Source of the DNA: Mimachlamys varia
Taxonomy: Eukaryota > Mollusca > Bivalvia > Pectinida > Pectinidae
DNA length: 64,000 bases
Assembly: GCA_947623455.1 (NCBI GenBank)
Contig: OX392527.1
Location: forward strand, 46,296,401-46,360,400
Direction: 5' to 3'
Position 1 is the stretch's first letter, and each line of letters starts with the position of its first letter. A program made the translations under genes and the position numbers. This document shows positions 1-12,200 of this stretch, one piece after another. A model generated the notes under the pieces. It worked only from the letters and a program-made list of their open reading frames with translations, was not told the DNA's origin and made no database searches.

Positions 1-245
1 ATTTACTGTATATTTATCTTTATAGTCAGATGACTGTTTAGGCCCATGGGCCTCTTGTTGATGTTCTGATCAGTCCAGAAATCAAAAGGGCACAACTAGG
101 CACCAAGGGAAACCATACATTGATGTCACGGCAACAATTTGATAACAATACAATGCAACGGCATTGCCTTGTACAGAGGTAGCGTAACTATTAACAGGGT
201 AGGTAAGAGAGAAATGTTCAATCGTAAGACAGGGGGGTCCCAACC
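1..245. other. Left edge, no gene seen
   Basis: I see no coding exon, RNA gene or clear repeat here. The tract is ordinary AT-rich sequence leading into the GAT-rich microsatellite that follows. Confidence 0.5.
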
Positions 246-299
246 CTAGGGGTAAGGTTCTGAAGCTGGCAAACTCTCAGCAAGCTTTATGTTTGACAA

Positions 300-842
300 C
301 TTCAGAATCTTACTCTTATTGTGTATGTTGATGATGATGATTAGGTTCTTGATGATGTTGTTGAGTATGATGATATTTGTAATTATTATGATGATGATGT
401 CTTTGATTATGACGATAATGTTGTTGTTGATGATGATTTTGTTTTTATGACGACGATGTTTTTGATGACGATGTTTGTGATGAGGATGCATCTACTTTTG
501 TTGACGATGATGATGTTGATTATAATAAGGATGTTGTTGATAATGATGTTGTTTATGACTTTGATGATGATGATGATAATGTTTGTGACGATACCGTTGT
601 TGTTGACGATGATGATTTTGATAATGTTGGCAAGTATGATGTTGATGAAGGAGATGATGTTGAATATGACGATAATGATGACGACGATGATGATGGTGAT
701 GATGACAATGCTGTTATTGATGACGTTTATGTTAAAATTGATGATTATGTTGTTAATGTTGTGATGACGATGATGCTGATGATTAAGATTTTGTTTAATG
801 TGATGATTATGATGATGATGAGGAGGAGGAGGAGGAGGAGTA
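300..842. repeat. Imperfect GAT/TGA trinucleotide microsatellite
   Basis: About 540 bases consist mostly of GAT, GTT and GAC triplets in an imperfect order, ending in a pure AGG run near 822-840. All reading frames through it give low-complexity peptides (runs of Met/Ile on one strand, Asn/Ile on the other), which I take as repeat artefacts and not genes. It directly precedes the 46-nt minisatellite. Confidence 0.85.
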
Positions 843-854
843 TGATATTGGTTA

Positions 855-2965
855 AATTAAGTTGAGGTTGGTGTCTGACCCAGGTGAGTCTCTTTCAGGT
901 TTAAGTTGAGGCCAGTGTCTAACCTGGTGAGTCTCTTTCAGGTTTAAGTTGAGGCCAGTGTCTAACCCAGTTGAGTCTCTCCTCCAGGTCTAAGTTGAGG
1001 CTTTCTAAACCTGATATGTTTCCCCTTCAGGTCTGAGTTAAGGTCAGTGTATGACCAAAATAAATCTCTCCTCCAGGTCCAAGTTGAGGCCGGTGTCTGC
1101 CCCGTTAAGCCCCTCCCCAAGGTCTCAGTTGAGATCAGTGTCTGACCTAAACGGGGCATTCTTCCAAGTTTCAGCCGGTGTATGACCCATGTTAGTCTCT
1201 CTACCAGGTCTAAGTTGAGGTCAGTGTCTGACCCAGGTGAGTCTCTCCACCAGGTCTAAGTTGAGGTCAGTGTCTGACCCAGGTGAGTCTCTCCACCAGG
1301 TCTAAGTTGAGGTCAGTGTCTGACCCAGGTGAGTCTCTCATCCAGGTCTAAGTTGAGGTCAGTGTCTGACCCAGGTGAGTCTCTCCACCAGGTCTAAGTT
1401 GAGGTCAGTGTCTGACCCAGGTGAGTCTCTCCTCCAGGTCTAAGTTGAGGTCAGTGTCTGACCCAGGTGAGTCTCTCCACCAGGTCTAAGTTGAGGTCAG
1501 TGTCTGACCCAGGTGGGTCTCTCCACCAGGTCTAAGTTGAGGTTGGTGTCTAACCCAGGTGAGTCACTCCTCCGTGTCTAATTTGAGTTTTTTTTAAACC
1601 TGATAAGTATCCCCTTCAGGTCTGAGTTAAGGTCATTGTATGACCAAAATAAATCTCTCCGCCAGGTCCAAGTTGAGGCCATTGTCTGACCCAGGCGAAT
1701 CTCTCCTCCAGGTCCAAGTTGAGGCCGGTGTCTGACCCAGGTGAGTTACCCTCGAGGTCTTAGTTAAGACCAGTGTATGCCTCAGTTGAGTCCCTCCTCA
1801 AGGTGTAAGTGGAGGCCGCCGTCTGACCCAGGTAAGTCACCTCTCGAGGTCTTAGTTGAGACCAGTGTCTGACCCAGGTATGTCTCTCCACCATGTCAAT
1901 GCTAATACCAGTGTCTTACCTAGGCGAGTCTCTCTTCCAGGTCGAGGTTGAGGCTGGTGTCTGCCCCGTTAAGTCCCTCCCCAAGGTCTCAGTTGAGATC
2001 AGTGTCTGACCCAGGTGAGTCCCTCCTCCAGGTCTAAGTTGAGGCTTTCTAAACCTGATAAGTATCCCCTTTATGTCTTGAGTTATGGTCAGTATATGAC
2101 TTAAAAGTAAATCTCTCCTCCAGGTCCAAGTTGAGGCCATTGTCTGACCAAGGTGAGTCTCTCAACCATGTCTAAGTTGAAGTCAGTGTCTGACTCAGTT
2201 GAGTCTTTCGTCCAGGTGTAAGTGGAGGCCACCGTCTGACCCAGTTGAGTCTCTCCACCATGCCAATGTTAATACCAGTGTCATACCCAGGTTGGTTTTC
2301 CTCCAGGTCCAGGTTGAGGCCGGTGTCTGCCCCGTTAAGTCCCTCCCCAAGGTCTCAGTTGAGATCAGTGTCTGACCTAAACGGGTCATTCTTCCAAGTT
2401 TCAGCCGGTGTATGACCCATGTTAGTCTCTCCTCCAGGTCTAAGTTGAGGTCAGTGTCTGACTCGGGTGAGTCTCTCCACCAGATGTAAGTTAAGGTCAG
2501 TGTCTGAAACAGTCGAGTCTCTCCTCTAGGTCTCAGCTGAGGTTGGTGCTGACCAAGGTCAGTCTCTCCTCCGGGTCTGACCCAGGTGAGTTTCTATTCA
2601 AAATCTAAGTTGAGACCGGTATCTGACCCAGGCGAGTCTCTCCTCTAGGTCTCAGCTGAGGTTGGTGCTGACCAAGGTCAGTCTCTCCTCCGGGTCTGAC
2701 CCAGGTGAGTTTCTATTCAAAATCTAAGTTGAGACCGGTATCTGACCCAGGCGAGTCTCTCCTCTAGGTCTAAGCTGAGGTTGGTGCTGACCAAGGTGAG
2801 TGTCTCTTCAAAATCTAAGTTGAGACTGGTGTCTCACCAAGGTGAGTGTCTCTTCCAAGTCTAAGTTGAGTCTGGTTTCTGACCTAAGCGAGTCCATCAT
2901 CCAGGTCTAACTTGAGGTCGGTGTCTGACTCAGGTGAGTCTCTCCTCCAGGTCTAACTTGAGGTC
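855..2965. repeat. 46-nt minisatellite array with splice-site-like units
   Basis: Roughly 45 tandem copies of a 46-nt unit, most uniform between 1200 and 1550 and degenerate on both sides. On the plus strand a typical unit reads GTCTGACCCAG, GTGAGTCTCTCC, CACCAG, then GTCTAAGTTGAGGTCAGT. It thus holds a consensus 5' splice site (CAG/GTGAGT) followed about 15 bases later by a short pyrimidine tract and CAG. A block near 2500-2760 is itself duplicated. No exon of a known gene could be tied to it. The short minus-strand reading frames across it are repeat artefacts. Confidence 0.9.
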
Positions 2966-3541
2966 TGATGCTTATCTTGGATTGCAGTTATTATTAGCTT
3001 GAATTTTGATTCTGTGTCTGGTGTTTTAAAATATGAAAGCTTGGATTGAATGAAGTAAGTAATAGGTTCTTTCTCAAGTAAAATATTTTCTTATGATCAT
3101 ACCTATAGCGACAAAATCCTGAGACACTCTGTGTGTCTTATGCATCAAGATTTTCATGCTACATTTTATTTAATTTAGTAGGTATATTCAGCTGTTACAG
3201 AAATTAGGGATGAAATATAAAAACCACAAACACTATATGAAAGTTTACAAAAAATATTTTATCTGTCTGGAAAAGTTAAACCAATAAAAACTTATTAGAA
3301 TGTTTCATTACCATCACAGTTCTGCTTCAATATAACATTCTTTTTATAGTCTCATGTAGGACTAGATTTATATACTCAATAAAAAGTATACACACCATAG
3401 TCAACACAAGCTGTTACAACAGAAATTTCAAATCCTGAAAACAAGTGGTACAAAATCTGTTTTTTATTACCAATTTGTCCATTCACAGGTATTTGATTAC
3501 CTGCAAATCCAGCTCTACACATTACTAAGTAGCATGCATTA
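2966..3541. other. Intergenic, AT-rich, no gene seen
   Basis: Between the 46-nt and 69-nt arrays I find no coding exon, tRNA-like sequence or inverted-repeat element. Confidence 0.5.
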
Positions 3542-3875
3542 CCTCTGGCCCTGACACCAGACTAAGACATTTTGACAGATAGATGTCTAGTGTGTGGTAG
3601 CCCGAGTTTCCTCTGGCCCTGACACCAGACTAAGACATTTTGACAGATAGATGTCTGGTGTAGGGCTAGCCGGAGTTTCCTCTGGCCCCGACACCAGACT
3701 GAGACATTTTGACAGATAGATGTCTGGTGTGGGGCTAGCCGGAGTTTCCTCTGGCGCTGACATTAGACTTAGACATTTTGACAGATAGATGTCTGGTGTT
3801 GGGCTAGCCCAAGTTTCCTCTGGCGCTGACACCAGACTTAGACATTTTGACAGATAGATGTCTAGTGTTGGGGTT
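3542..3875. repeat. 69-nt tandem array with internal hairpin
   Basis: Five near-identical copies of a 69-nt unit. Each copy contains ACACCAGAC and, 21 bases later, its reverse complement GTCTGGTGT, so each can fold into a 9-bp stem. Because 69 is a multiple of three, a minus-strand frame stays open through all copies and reads as a repeated peptide (DIYLSKCLSLVSAPEET-like). With no neighbouring exon and no start context I treat that frame as an artefact. Confidence 0.85.
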
Positions 3876-4356
3876 AAGTTTCTAAGCCTTTTCAAGATTA
3901 AGGACCATCAATTTTATTCTATTCAAATAAATGACCTAGCCTAATTGTCAATATTACAGGATTCGAGTATGTATATATTGTATTATAATATATCATGTAA
4001 CTTACTGGAGTGGTGGACCAGCAAGTTAGTTTGAAATAAACAGTGATCAAAAATTTCAAAATATTTAATCTTTTCAAAGATTCTTTCATCAACTGAAATA
4101 TACAACCAGGTTTACAACATAATGCTTATTCTATTAAACTTGGAACTTGTCAAAAGAAAAATTCAAATGTAACGATCACAGCACCACTATGTGGCAGAAC
4201 AGAATATCTACAAGTAACCAGATAAGGATTCAAAAGAGGAGCCACAGAATTTGAGCAAATATCTGCCTAGTCATCGGTTATCAAAATACTGTAAACGTAC
4301 TTAATTTGGCGCAATCAAACTTTAGCGCATAAATTTGCACATTTGTGATTAATACT

Positions 4357-4852
4357 AGTCAAACTTCGATGTTTCGAACTTTGAGGGACTGTCGTGAAAA
4401 CTTCGAAACATCGGGACTTTGACTCATGAATATTGAACATTGACATGTACATGTATATATGTACTGTACACAAGAAGAACCGATGCGGTGCTAGTGTAAC
4501 GTAACACAGGCTTAGAAATTGTAGATTCACATTTATAAAGAATAGTATACTAAAATACATGTACACACTGTAATTTTTGTAACGTGGTAATCTTGTAAGA
4601 TTTTTTTGTTTGTCAACTTAATTTTCAAAGCAGGTAAAATTTTCACTTCGATTTATTAGTTGTATTTTTCAATGTTTTCATAACGAACGGGTCAGATTAA
4701 AACTTCGATACAGCAAAAAATTAGATTCATAGAAGTTTGATTCATGAAAAGTAAATTAATAGTGTTATATAATGAAACAAATCGAATTTTGCTAAAAGTT
4801 CGACACATTGGGAAATTCGAATCATCAAAGTTTGATTAATCGAGGTTTGACT
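4357..4852. mobile_element. Short TIR element, mariner/pogo-like ends
   Basis: The left end AGTCAAACTTCGATG and the right end ATCGAGGTTTGACT are inverted repeats about 500 bases apart. The interior repeats the same motif family (TTCGAAACATCG, AACTTCGATACAG, GAATCATCAAAG). No transposase frame is present, so it is a non-autonomous element or decayed copy. A related end (GAGATAATGAGGTTTGACTG) occurs near 6632-6651. Assignment to Tc1/mariner/pogo rests only on the look of the termini and nearby TA dinucleotides. Confidence 0.55.
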
Positions 4853-5239
4853 GTATATATAAGCAGTGCATAAAAACTCCTATCAGCACAATCATATTAC
4901 AGTTGAATATGTTCCGCGCAAAAAGCGCCAAAATAAGATACCTGCAAAAATATGTACGTCTACAGTAGTTCAGATCCTTCACATGTAAAACACAAACCCA
5001 ATACAGTATAATTTCAAGTCATGAACTTACATTATACAGTGACAAACAAATATGGCTGGCTATATATATTGTTTTTAACCCCGGTGTGGACATCCCACAC
5101 AAAGGCATCAATGACAGGATGAATTGATTGAAAATGGTTTAAAAAATGTTTAAAAGTACTACATCTAAGTTGAATTTTGTTGAATTTTATACAACCTTGA
5201 AATACGGGGTATTCTAGGAATAACGTTTCATCTAATCCG

Positions 5240-5348
5240 GGGTCATTTTTACATAGAAGATGTACGAACTCTGTGGGACCAAGCGAATTGTTCGACAAAT
5301 GAGGGGTATTTGAGTAAACCGGGTTCGAGTAAGTGGGGTTTTACTGTA
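5240..5348. repeat. Dispersed repeat end, second copy near 46200
   Basis: The stretch GTATTTGAGTAAACC followed by GGTTCGAGTAAGTGGGG and ACTGTA recurs with few changes at 46247-46290. It is probably one terminus of a short transposable element; its other end was not resolved. Confidence 0.5.
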
Positions 5349-6243
5349 CAGTAATTAAGACTAACGAAACCATGTCATCAGCTAATACCACAAAGAATAG
5401 TTCCATTTTGAGGTTTGTTGACAAGGAGAGTTTTCCTTTCAGAATAGAAAATGACGGATGGTTTTTTTCTAGTAAGTTCACCCCATTCCCTCTATCTGGT
5501 TATGTTTCTTTCATTGTTCATTCATTTTTTATCAGCTTTGTGACCTGTAGCAGTACATTCATATGTAAGTAGTTTTTGGACAGCAGCATTGGTTAAGTGT
5601 ATGATTCATAATATTATGGTAGTACCTGGTAGCAGTTTTTTTCTGGTTACTTCCTCATTTCTAATTTACTAAATAAATTTACCTTGTATTTTTTATTTCA
5701 AAATATTTAAATAGCTACCATCCTGTGAAATGAATCATGACTTTTATGAAATATGTTTTTTGCTAAGGATTTAAGGAGTCATTACAAAATTGTGACAGCG
5801 GTAGTTTAACATGAAGGTACAAAGACCCTTCATTAAGTACATCCAAACGTTCTTATCTAAAAGTGGGCGGGACCTTCCAGAAATCTGAGTACTGTATTCA
5901 CTATAATTAGCACCCAGGGCGCCTAAAAATATTGGTGAAAAATAGGATGACAAAACCAGGAAGGATCTGGACGTAAAATGTCGTTTTTGTACAGTAAATA
6001 AGTAGGATGTATTATGACAAGAATGGGTATTACTCATGATGTGTCACACTATTGTCATCAAAATTGGACAATTTGTACACATTATTTACAATATTTGTGG
6101 GTTTCATTTACAAAATTCAATATATTTTTTGGGGGGTTAGGGGAGCTTTTGGAGCCAAATGCAGTATCAAGGTACCATACATTCTTCATGAAAAAAGCAT
6201 CTTGACAATCAACCTATCATTTCAATAAGGACATGTTTGTCGG
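5349..6243. other. 3' flank of the PLBD-like gene
   Basis: This lies downstream of the PLBD stop codon on the minus strand and should contain its 3' UTR. The best poly(A) signal I see on the minus strand is at 5692-5697 (AATAAA read on that strand), about 550 bases past the stop. No other gene is visible. Confidence 0.35.
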
Positions 6244-9200
6244 TTAACCCAAGGGGGCGCTCCAACGAGGAGAGGTACGTAGAAAGTCAAAGCTGTACAC
6301 CGGTGGCAGCCCTACATGGGAGTCCTTGAACTGGCTTGTCCACTGGAAGGGAGGTAATTCTGTTCCTCGTGTTGGACCGTTGATGATGTCTGCCATGAAG
6401 TTCTGCGCCATGTTATAGTCCGAAACCTGAAGACAGGAAAGACCAACATGTAAAGATGTTAAATTATCTTACATCAAAGTTTATTGAAAAAGTTGAATCT
6501 CGCGAGACCTGGGAAAACTTTGAGTTATCCAAGTAATTGAGTAAAGCAAGTTCAAATGTTTGGTTCAAAGTTTGACCAGGACCTATGAAAAACTTTGAAT
6601 TAAATGGTGTTTTCAAGTTATGCAAGTTTGAGATAATGAGGTTTGACTGTACTATGAAATCTAGACAATAATTATATAAGTATTTGTAAGTAACATGGCA
6701 TATTATTTTATGAATAAAAATGAGTTTAAATATCAATTCATTTAATGATTTTTGAAGTACCGGGTAGTACAAATGTCTCATGTCCGTGTGTTATCATGTG
6801 ATAGGGTGACAGGGACATGGAGATATACCAGCTACTGTATGTTCTCTCTAAAGTGAATAGTCATCAGTACAAAGTTAATTTATGGTATAAAAATTTATTG
6901 ACCTCATTTTGATAAATGTTTTTTTTTAAATGATAAAAACTGAATCATGTTTATGTGTGCCATGGAATAAAAACAAGAATTCCACGGAAGTGGATGTGTC
7001 GCCTGCACAGCATGTTGGAAGATAAGTTTTTAGGAGCTAGCTATGGATATGCATTGTATCAGTTCCAAGTGGAATTTTTATGGTTATTCAAATTGATTCT
7101 ATACAATGAATTATTTTGTTGATTATAATACATGTGTGTTATGACACTGGCTTGTTATGGATTGATTTTCTGAGGTTTTCTATTTATAGTAGCAGTGACC
7201 TTGACCTTTGACCCTGAAAAGTTAACGTGGTTAACTCAATATCAATACCCTACAGCTGTAGCATTTACATACTTATTGATACAGATTTTTCCAGGTCATA
7301 TAGGGGGCAGTGTTGGCAGGTAAGATTGTAAATTCAACATAACGCAATAGTTTTACTTAAATCTTCAGTCATGAGGGAAAACAAATCTCTGCTAGCTAAG
7401 AACTAACCTTTGTATCATAGCAACCAGATGCTGAAGGTGAATCATTATTCAGGTCGCCACGGCAACATATAGCATTACAAGCATCTCCTTCAGAGTAGGA
7501 GTCGTGTTGGTAATCTGTAAACAATTGTGAAGCAAATGTGAAAATAATTAACGAAGAAAATAACAAAATTCTGAGTAACTTATTAAATAAGTACATATTG
7601 TCAATGTGTAAAAACAGTAATAAAACCAGAGATAATTATTAATTTATCATTTTTGTTGACGCAACAAATAAACCTGGCCTATTCCAACCTTTTAGTTGGA
7701 AGAGTTCAAATGCGTCTTCAGGAACAAAGGTTACATTTAAGTTTTGGGGGCCGCGGTGGCCGAGTGGTTAAGGTGTACCAACATTCTAACACTAGCCCTC
7801 CACCACTGGGTTGCGAGTTTGAACATCACGTGGGGCAGTTGCCGGGTACTGACTGTAGGTCAGGGTTTTTTCTCCGCGTACCCCGGCTTTCCTCCACCTC
7901 CGAAACCTGGCAAGTCCTTAAATGACCCTGGCTGTTGATAAGACGTAAAACAAAAATAAAGCAAACATATGTAAAACCTGTGCTTACCATTGTATCTCAT
8001 GATGCGTTTCATGCTCTGTAGATCGACCACCGTGCCCTCGTCTCTACGGAAGATTTTGGCCCTGGGAGCCAGCTGGTAGGAGTTATCTGTGCCATGCTGG
8101 GCCACAAACTCCGGGTAACCACTCATGTTGTAGATGTCTTCGTAAAACGGAACATTATAAGACGGCCAATATCCTGTAATCAACAAAACGTTTGAAACAA
8201 TAGCCAAAAGTCAAAATTCAGTAAACATTTTGAGTTACAGCCAAAACACTTTTAAATGCAGCAAAAATATTTGGATGACTGACCAATATCTAAATTTGCT
8301 ATATTGAGCAAGCACCTGAAATGATGTGAAACAGTAATGAAGCATCCGAAATCAATGCCAAGTTTTGGAACACTGTATTATTGTTGCTTTGGATGTTTCC
8401 CATATAAGGACTGAAAGTAATTTTTTTAACTTTCATAGTGCTATGAAAGGTCAGCCGTTACATCCATATTGAATAAAGCCCACTAAGGCTTCATGCTGAA
8501 TATGGATGTAACAGCTATTTTTAATGTAATTAAAGTAATTTTTTTAACTTTCATAGCGCTATGAAAGGTCAGCCGTTACATCCACAATGAATGAGGGCGT
8601 CATGCTGACTATGGATATATTGGCGCGACAAGACTCTCATTGAACAAGCTTGATCTATGACGTCATAATCAAACCACGTGCTACGTCTCGAGAACCATTG
8701 CATTCATACTTTTATGAAAGGCCTTTCTGCTGGTATTGTTCATACATATGTTACAGCATAAATGGGAAACAGATGTTACCCTTGAGTATATGGACAATAA
8801 TTAGATCAAATATGGTGTCAAGAAAATTTCCTTTTTGTTTATCAAGAAATTTTTTTTCAGGTTACAAATAGTCCATGTAAGTAAGGTTCCACTGTCAAAT
8901 AAACATAAACTCACCTGTCCTAAGGATTGGGGTCTGGTCGCCTGACGTCACCCTTGTTGGGATCTGTTCTACGACCCACAGAGCATTGTCATTGACTGAC
9001 TTGCCCAGCTCTATCTGTTTCAGGTCCACTATCATGTACTGATTGTTGTAAGTGCCTATAACAGATCAACACTACTTTATACTGGTGGTAGCACTTATTT
9101 GCTATGATAGTATAAAACACCCATACATTGTTGTGAGAAATTGCATTCATAAGGCTAATATAATGTCCAGTTAAGTATATAAGGGGATAATACTGCCTTG

Positions 9201-12200
9201 CTGGCGAGCTAGCTTTTCCAATCATGTGGTATCACCTGAGGACCTGCTCAAGACAGTTAAGCAACGGTGAGTGTGTTCTGGATGGGTGACTGTCTACATG
9301 TTACACTATGAGTGCAATTGCATGTTAATATAACTGGATCAGTGTCATTTGAAAGCTTCTCCTAAGCTGGCTTTGAATACCATGAGACAACTGTTTGAAG
9401 CAAATATTTTGGTGATGTTAGCCTATTTCAAGAATCTTTTATGCACTGATGACACAAAAAACTTTAAAATTGAAAATATATATGAGAATTAAGCATTTTT
9501 GTTTTAATCAACAATATTTCAAAAAGTTTGTGCTGGTATGAACGTAAATTGATACATTGTACATACTTATTCCATGAAACCCTAGTTTTATGTAACCGAT
9601 TAAACTAAAGTTCATGCCAGAACTAATTTCTAATTTTTTCTCTGTCACTTCATTTATTTGTAAATTCAATTAATATGATTTTTAATTTGACTCATTTCTG
9701 AATTTTTTTAAACAGATGCTTTTAGTTTTGCTTGATGTATTTTTCGCTTTATTTGTTATAAACAACACAAAATTGCTCCTACTAAGTTCTTAATATCTGC
9801 CATTCAAAACTTCAAAATTCAACATTTTGTATGTCTTGTCATGTGTGGATGTTTTTTTTAAGAATTAACAATTATTACTAATGCCTTAATGTAACTTTTG
9901 TTAAATCATTGAAACTTTGGCGAGTGTTGTAAGAATTTACTGAGAATTGAATCTTACATAGAAATTTGCTTTCAATATTGAATTAGTACCGTCCATTAGA
10001 CTAAGCTGCCAACTCAAGTATTTACACATAAAACCACAGGTAAAATGATTGTCTGAATTCTGTCTCACCTGAGTTGTACCTGAAATCTGTCTCACCTGAG
10101 TTGTACCTGAAATCTGTCTCAACTGAGTTGTACCTGAAATCTCTCACCTGAGTTGTACCTGGTGAAGATGTCTGCCCATTCTTTACCCGTGTGAGCCATC
10201 ATACTCGCTACACGGACACGTTGCCATGCCAACAGAGACTTGGGCTGGACCGTCTGGTACAGAGAGGCATTGAACACGTTGTTGGTTGTCTGTAGTAGGA
10301 CCATCTTACTGCCCAGCAAGTAGAAGTCATCCAACGACTCCAGGAAACCTGGGAAATATTTAAACAAGTAGAAGTCATCCAACGACTCCAGGAAACCTAG
10401 GAAATATTTACACAAATAAAACTCATCTAACGCCTCCAGGAAACCTAGGAAATATTTACACAAATAAAAGTCATCTAACGCCTCCAGGAAACCTGGGAAA
10501 TATTTACACAAGTAAAAGTCATCCAACGACTCCAGGAAACCTGGGAAATATTTACACAAATAACTATTATATCCTGTGAAAATAACTTCACTATGATATA
10601 CAAGAGATCTGTTGTTAAAAGATAGTGTCATGAAGGACACAGTGATATCATAAAGGTTGAAAGTGATGTCATGTGAAACAAAATGATGCCATAAGGGAGA
10701 GGGGGATAAGTGAATTTTTAAGTGGCGATAGTTATGTCAGGAAAATAATGATGCTCAATACAGTGACTTTTCAAAAAGAATGACAAACAAGACTTTATAA
10801 TATGATAAAAAGGTACAAGGATAACATCATCAAACCTAGGTTATATTTATGACATCACAATCTGTAGTCAATAAAGAGAATTACAAATCCTGATATCTAT
10901 TTGCCATTAGCAGACTAAAGGCTGGTGTCCTTACCTGGGTAACTAGAGAAGGTCCTTACCTGGGTAACTAGAGAAGGTCCTTACCTTGGTAACTAGAGAA
11001 GGTCCTTACCTGGGTAACTAGAGAAGGTCCTTACCTGGGTAACTAGAGAAGGCCCTTACCTGGGTAACTAGAGAAGGTCCTTACCTGGGTAACTAGAGAA
11101 GGTCCTTACCTGGGTAACTAGAGAAGGTCCTTACCTGGGTAACTAGAGAAGGTCCTTACCTGGGTAACTAGAGAAGGTGCTTACCTGGGTAACTAGAGAA
11201 GGTGCTTACCTGGGTAACTAGAGTAGGTCCTTACCTGGGTAACTAGAGAAGGTTCTTACCTGGGTAACTAGAGAAGGATATCTGTCTGGCGGCAGTGGCC
11301 TTGTCTTGTACATTGATGTTCCAGTGTTTGAAGATCCTCATAGTAAACTGATACATAAACCAGCTGGAATGGGACATAAACACATTCTCATAGGCTCCCA
11401 GCACCTGTAATTACATGAATAAATTTTCATAGGTTCAAAATATCTTAAATTTCATTAAACTTCAGTAAAAACAGTTTGATGTTAAAATAGAACGGCTAAA
11501 ATTTTTCTTATCTCTCCAAATGTATCCCAAATGGGTGCTCTCAAGGCACATCGTCAATCACAAGGCCACAATGGAAAACATTATTCAAATGTGGTAATCT
11601 TACCATTGGCACTGACAAGAATACAAGTATTGTTGCACAAACTTGTCCTAAAAGTCTAGCATGAACCTTTTCCCATTCACCCCTGAAAATTCAAAATGAA
11701 CCATTCCATCCTTTAAATTGGAAAAGTTCAAATGTGTCTCAGGGTGAATGAGTTAAATATGAGGTATACCTGTTGTCTACTGTATTTTTCTGCTCTTCCT
11801 AAAACAATTCTTGTACAAGGTATTTGCATTCTCTTACTCAGGCCCGGAAGACACATTTGACCTCTTTCAAATCAAACAAACATTAGAATAGTTGGTTACA
11901 AAGTTTAGGGGATGAATGAGTTAAAAAATGGTGTAAGGAAAAGGTTCAAGCATATCGTACATACTTGCCAACTCTCCCTATTTAGCTCCTGATTTTGGAC
12001 CCTAAAATGTTCAATTTTCAACTTTGGAATTTGCTTAACTGCTCCTGTTTTTAAAGATCTGATGATTTCATCTGAAAGAAGAGCTCAAAAGAAGCCATTT
12101 AAAAGTGTTATTTTCCCTCTGAATGTACATGTATACATATTATTTATGTTTTCAATTCTGAGCATGCATATTCTCCCCCATGGAATTTTCAAAAAGTTGG

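Noticed and set aside
246..764. Open frames rich in Met/Ile or Asn/Ile
   Set aside because: They are translations of a GAT-rich microsatellite with no start context, domain or splice partner.
3587..3895. Minus-strand 102-codon repeat peptide
   Set aside because: It exists only because the 69-nt unit is stop-free; no neighbouring exons or family motif.
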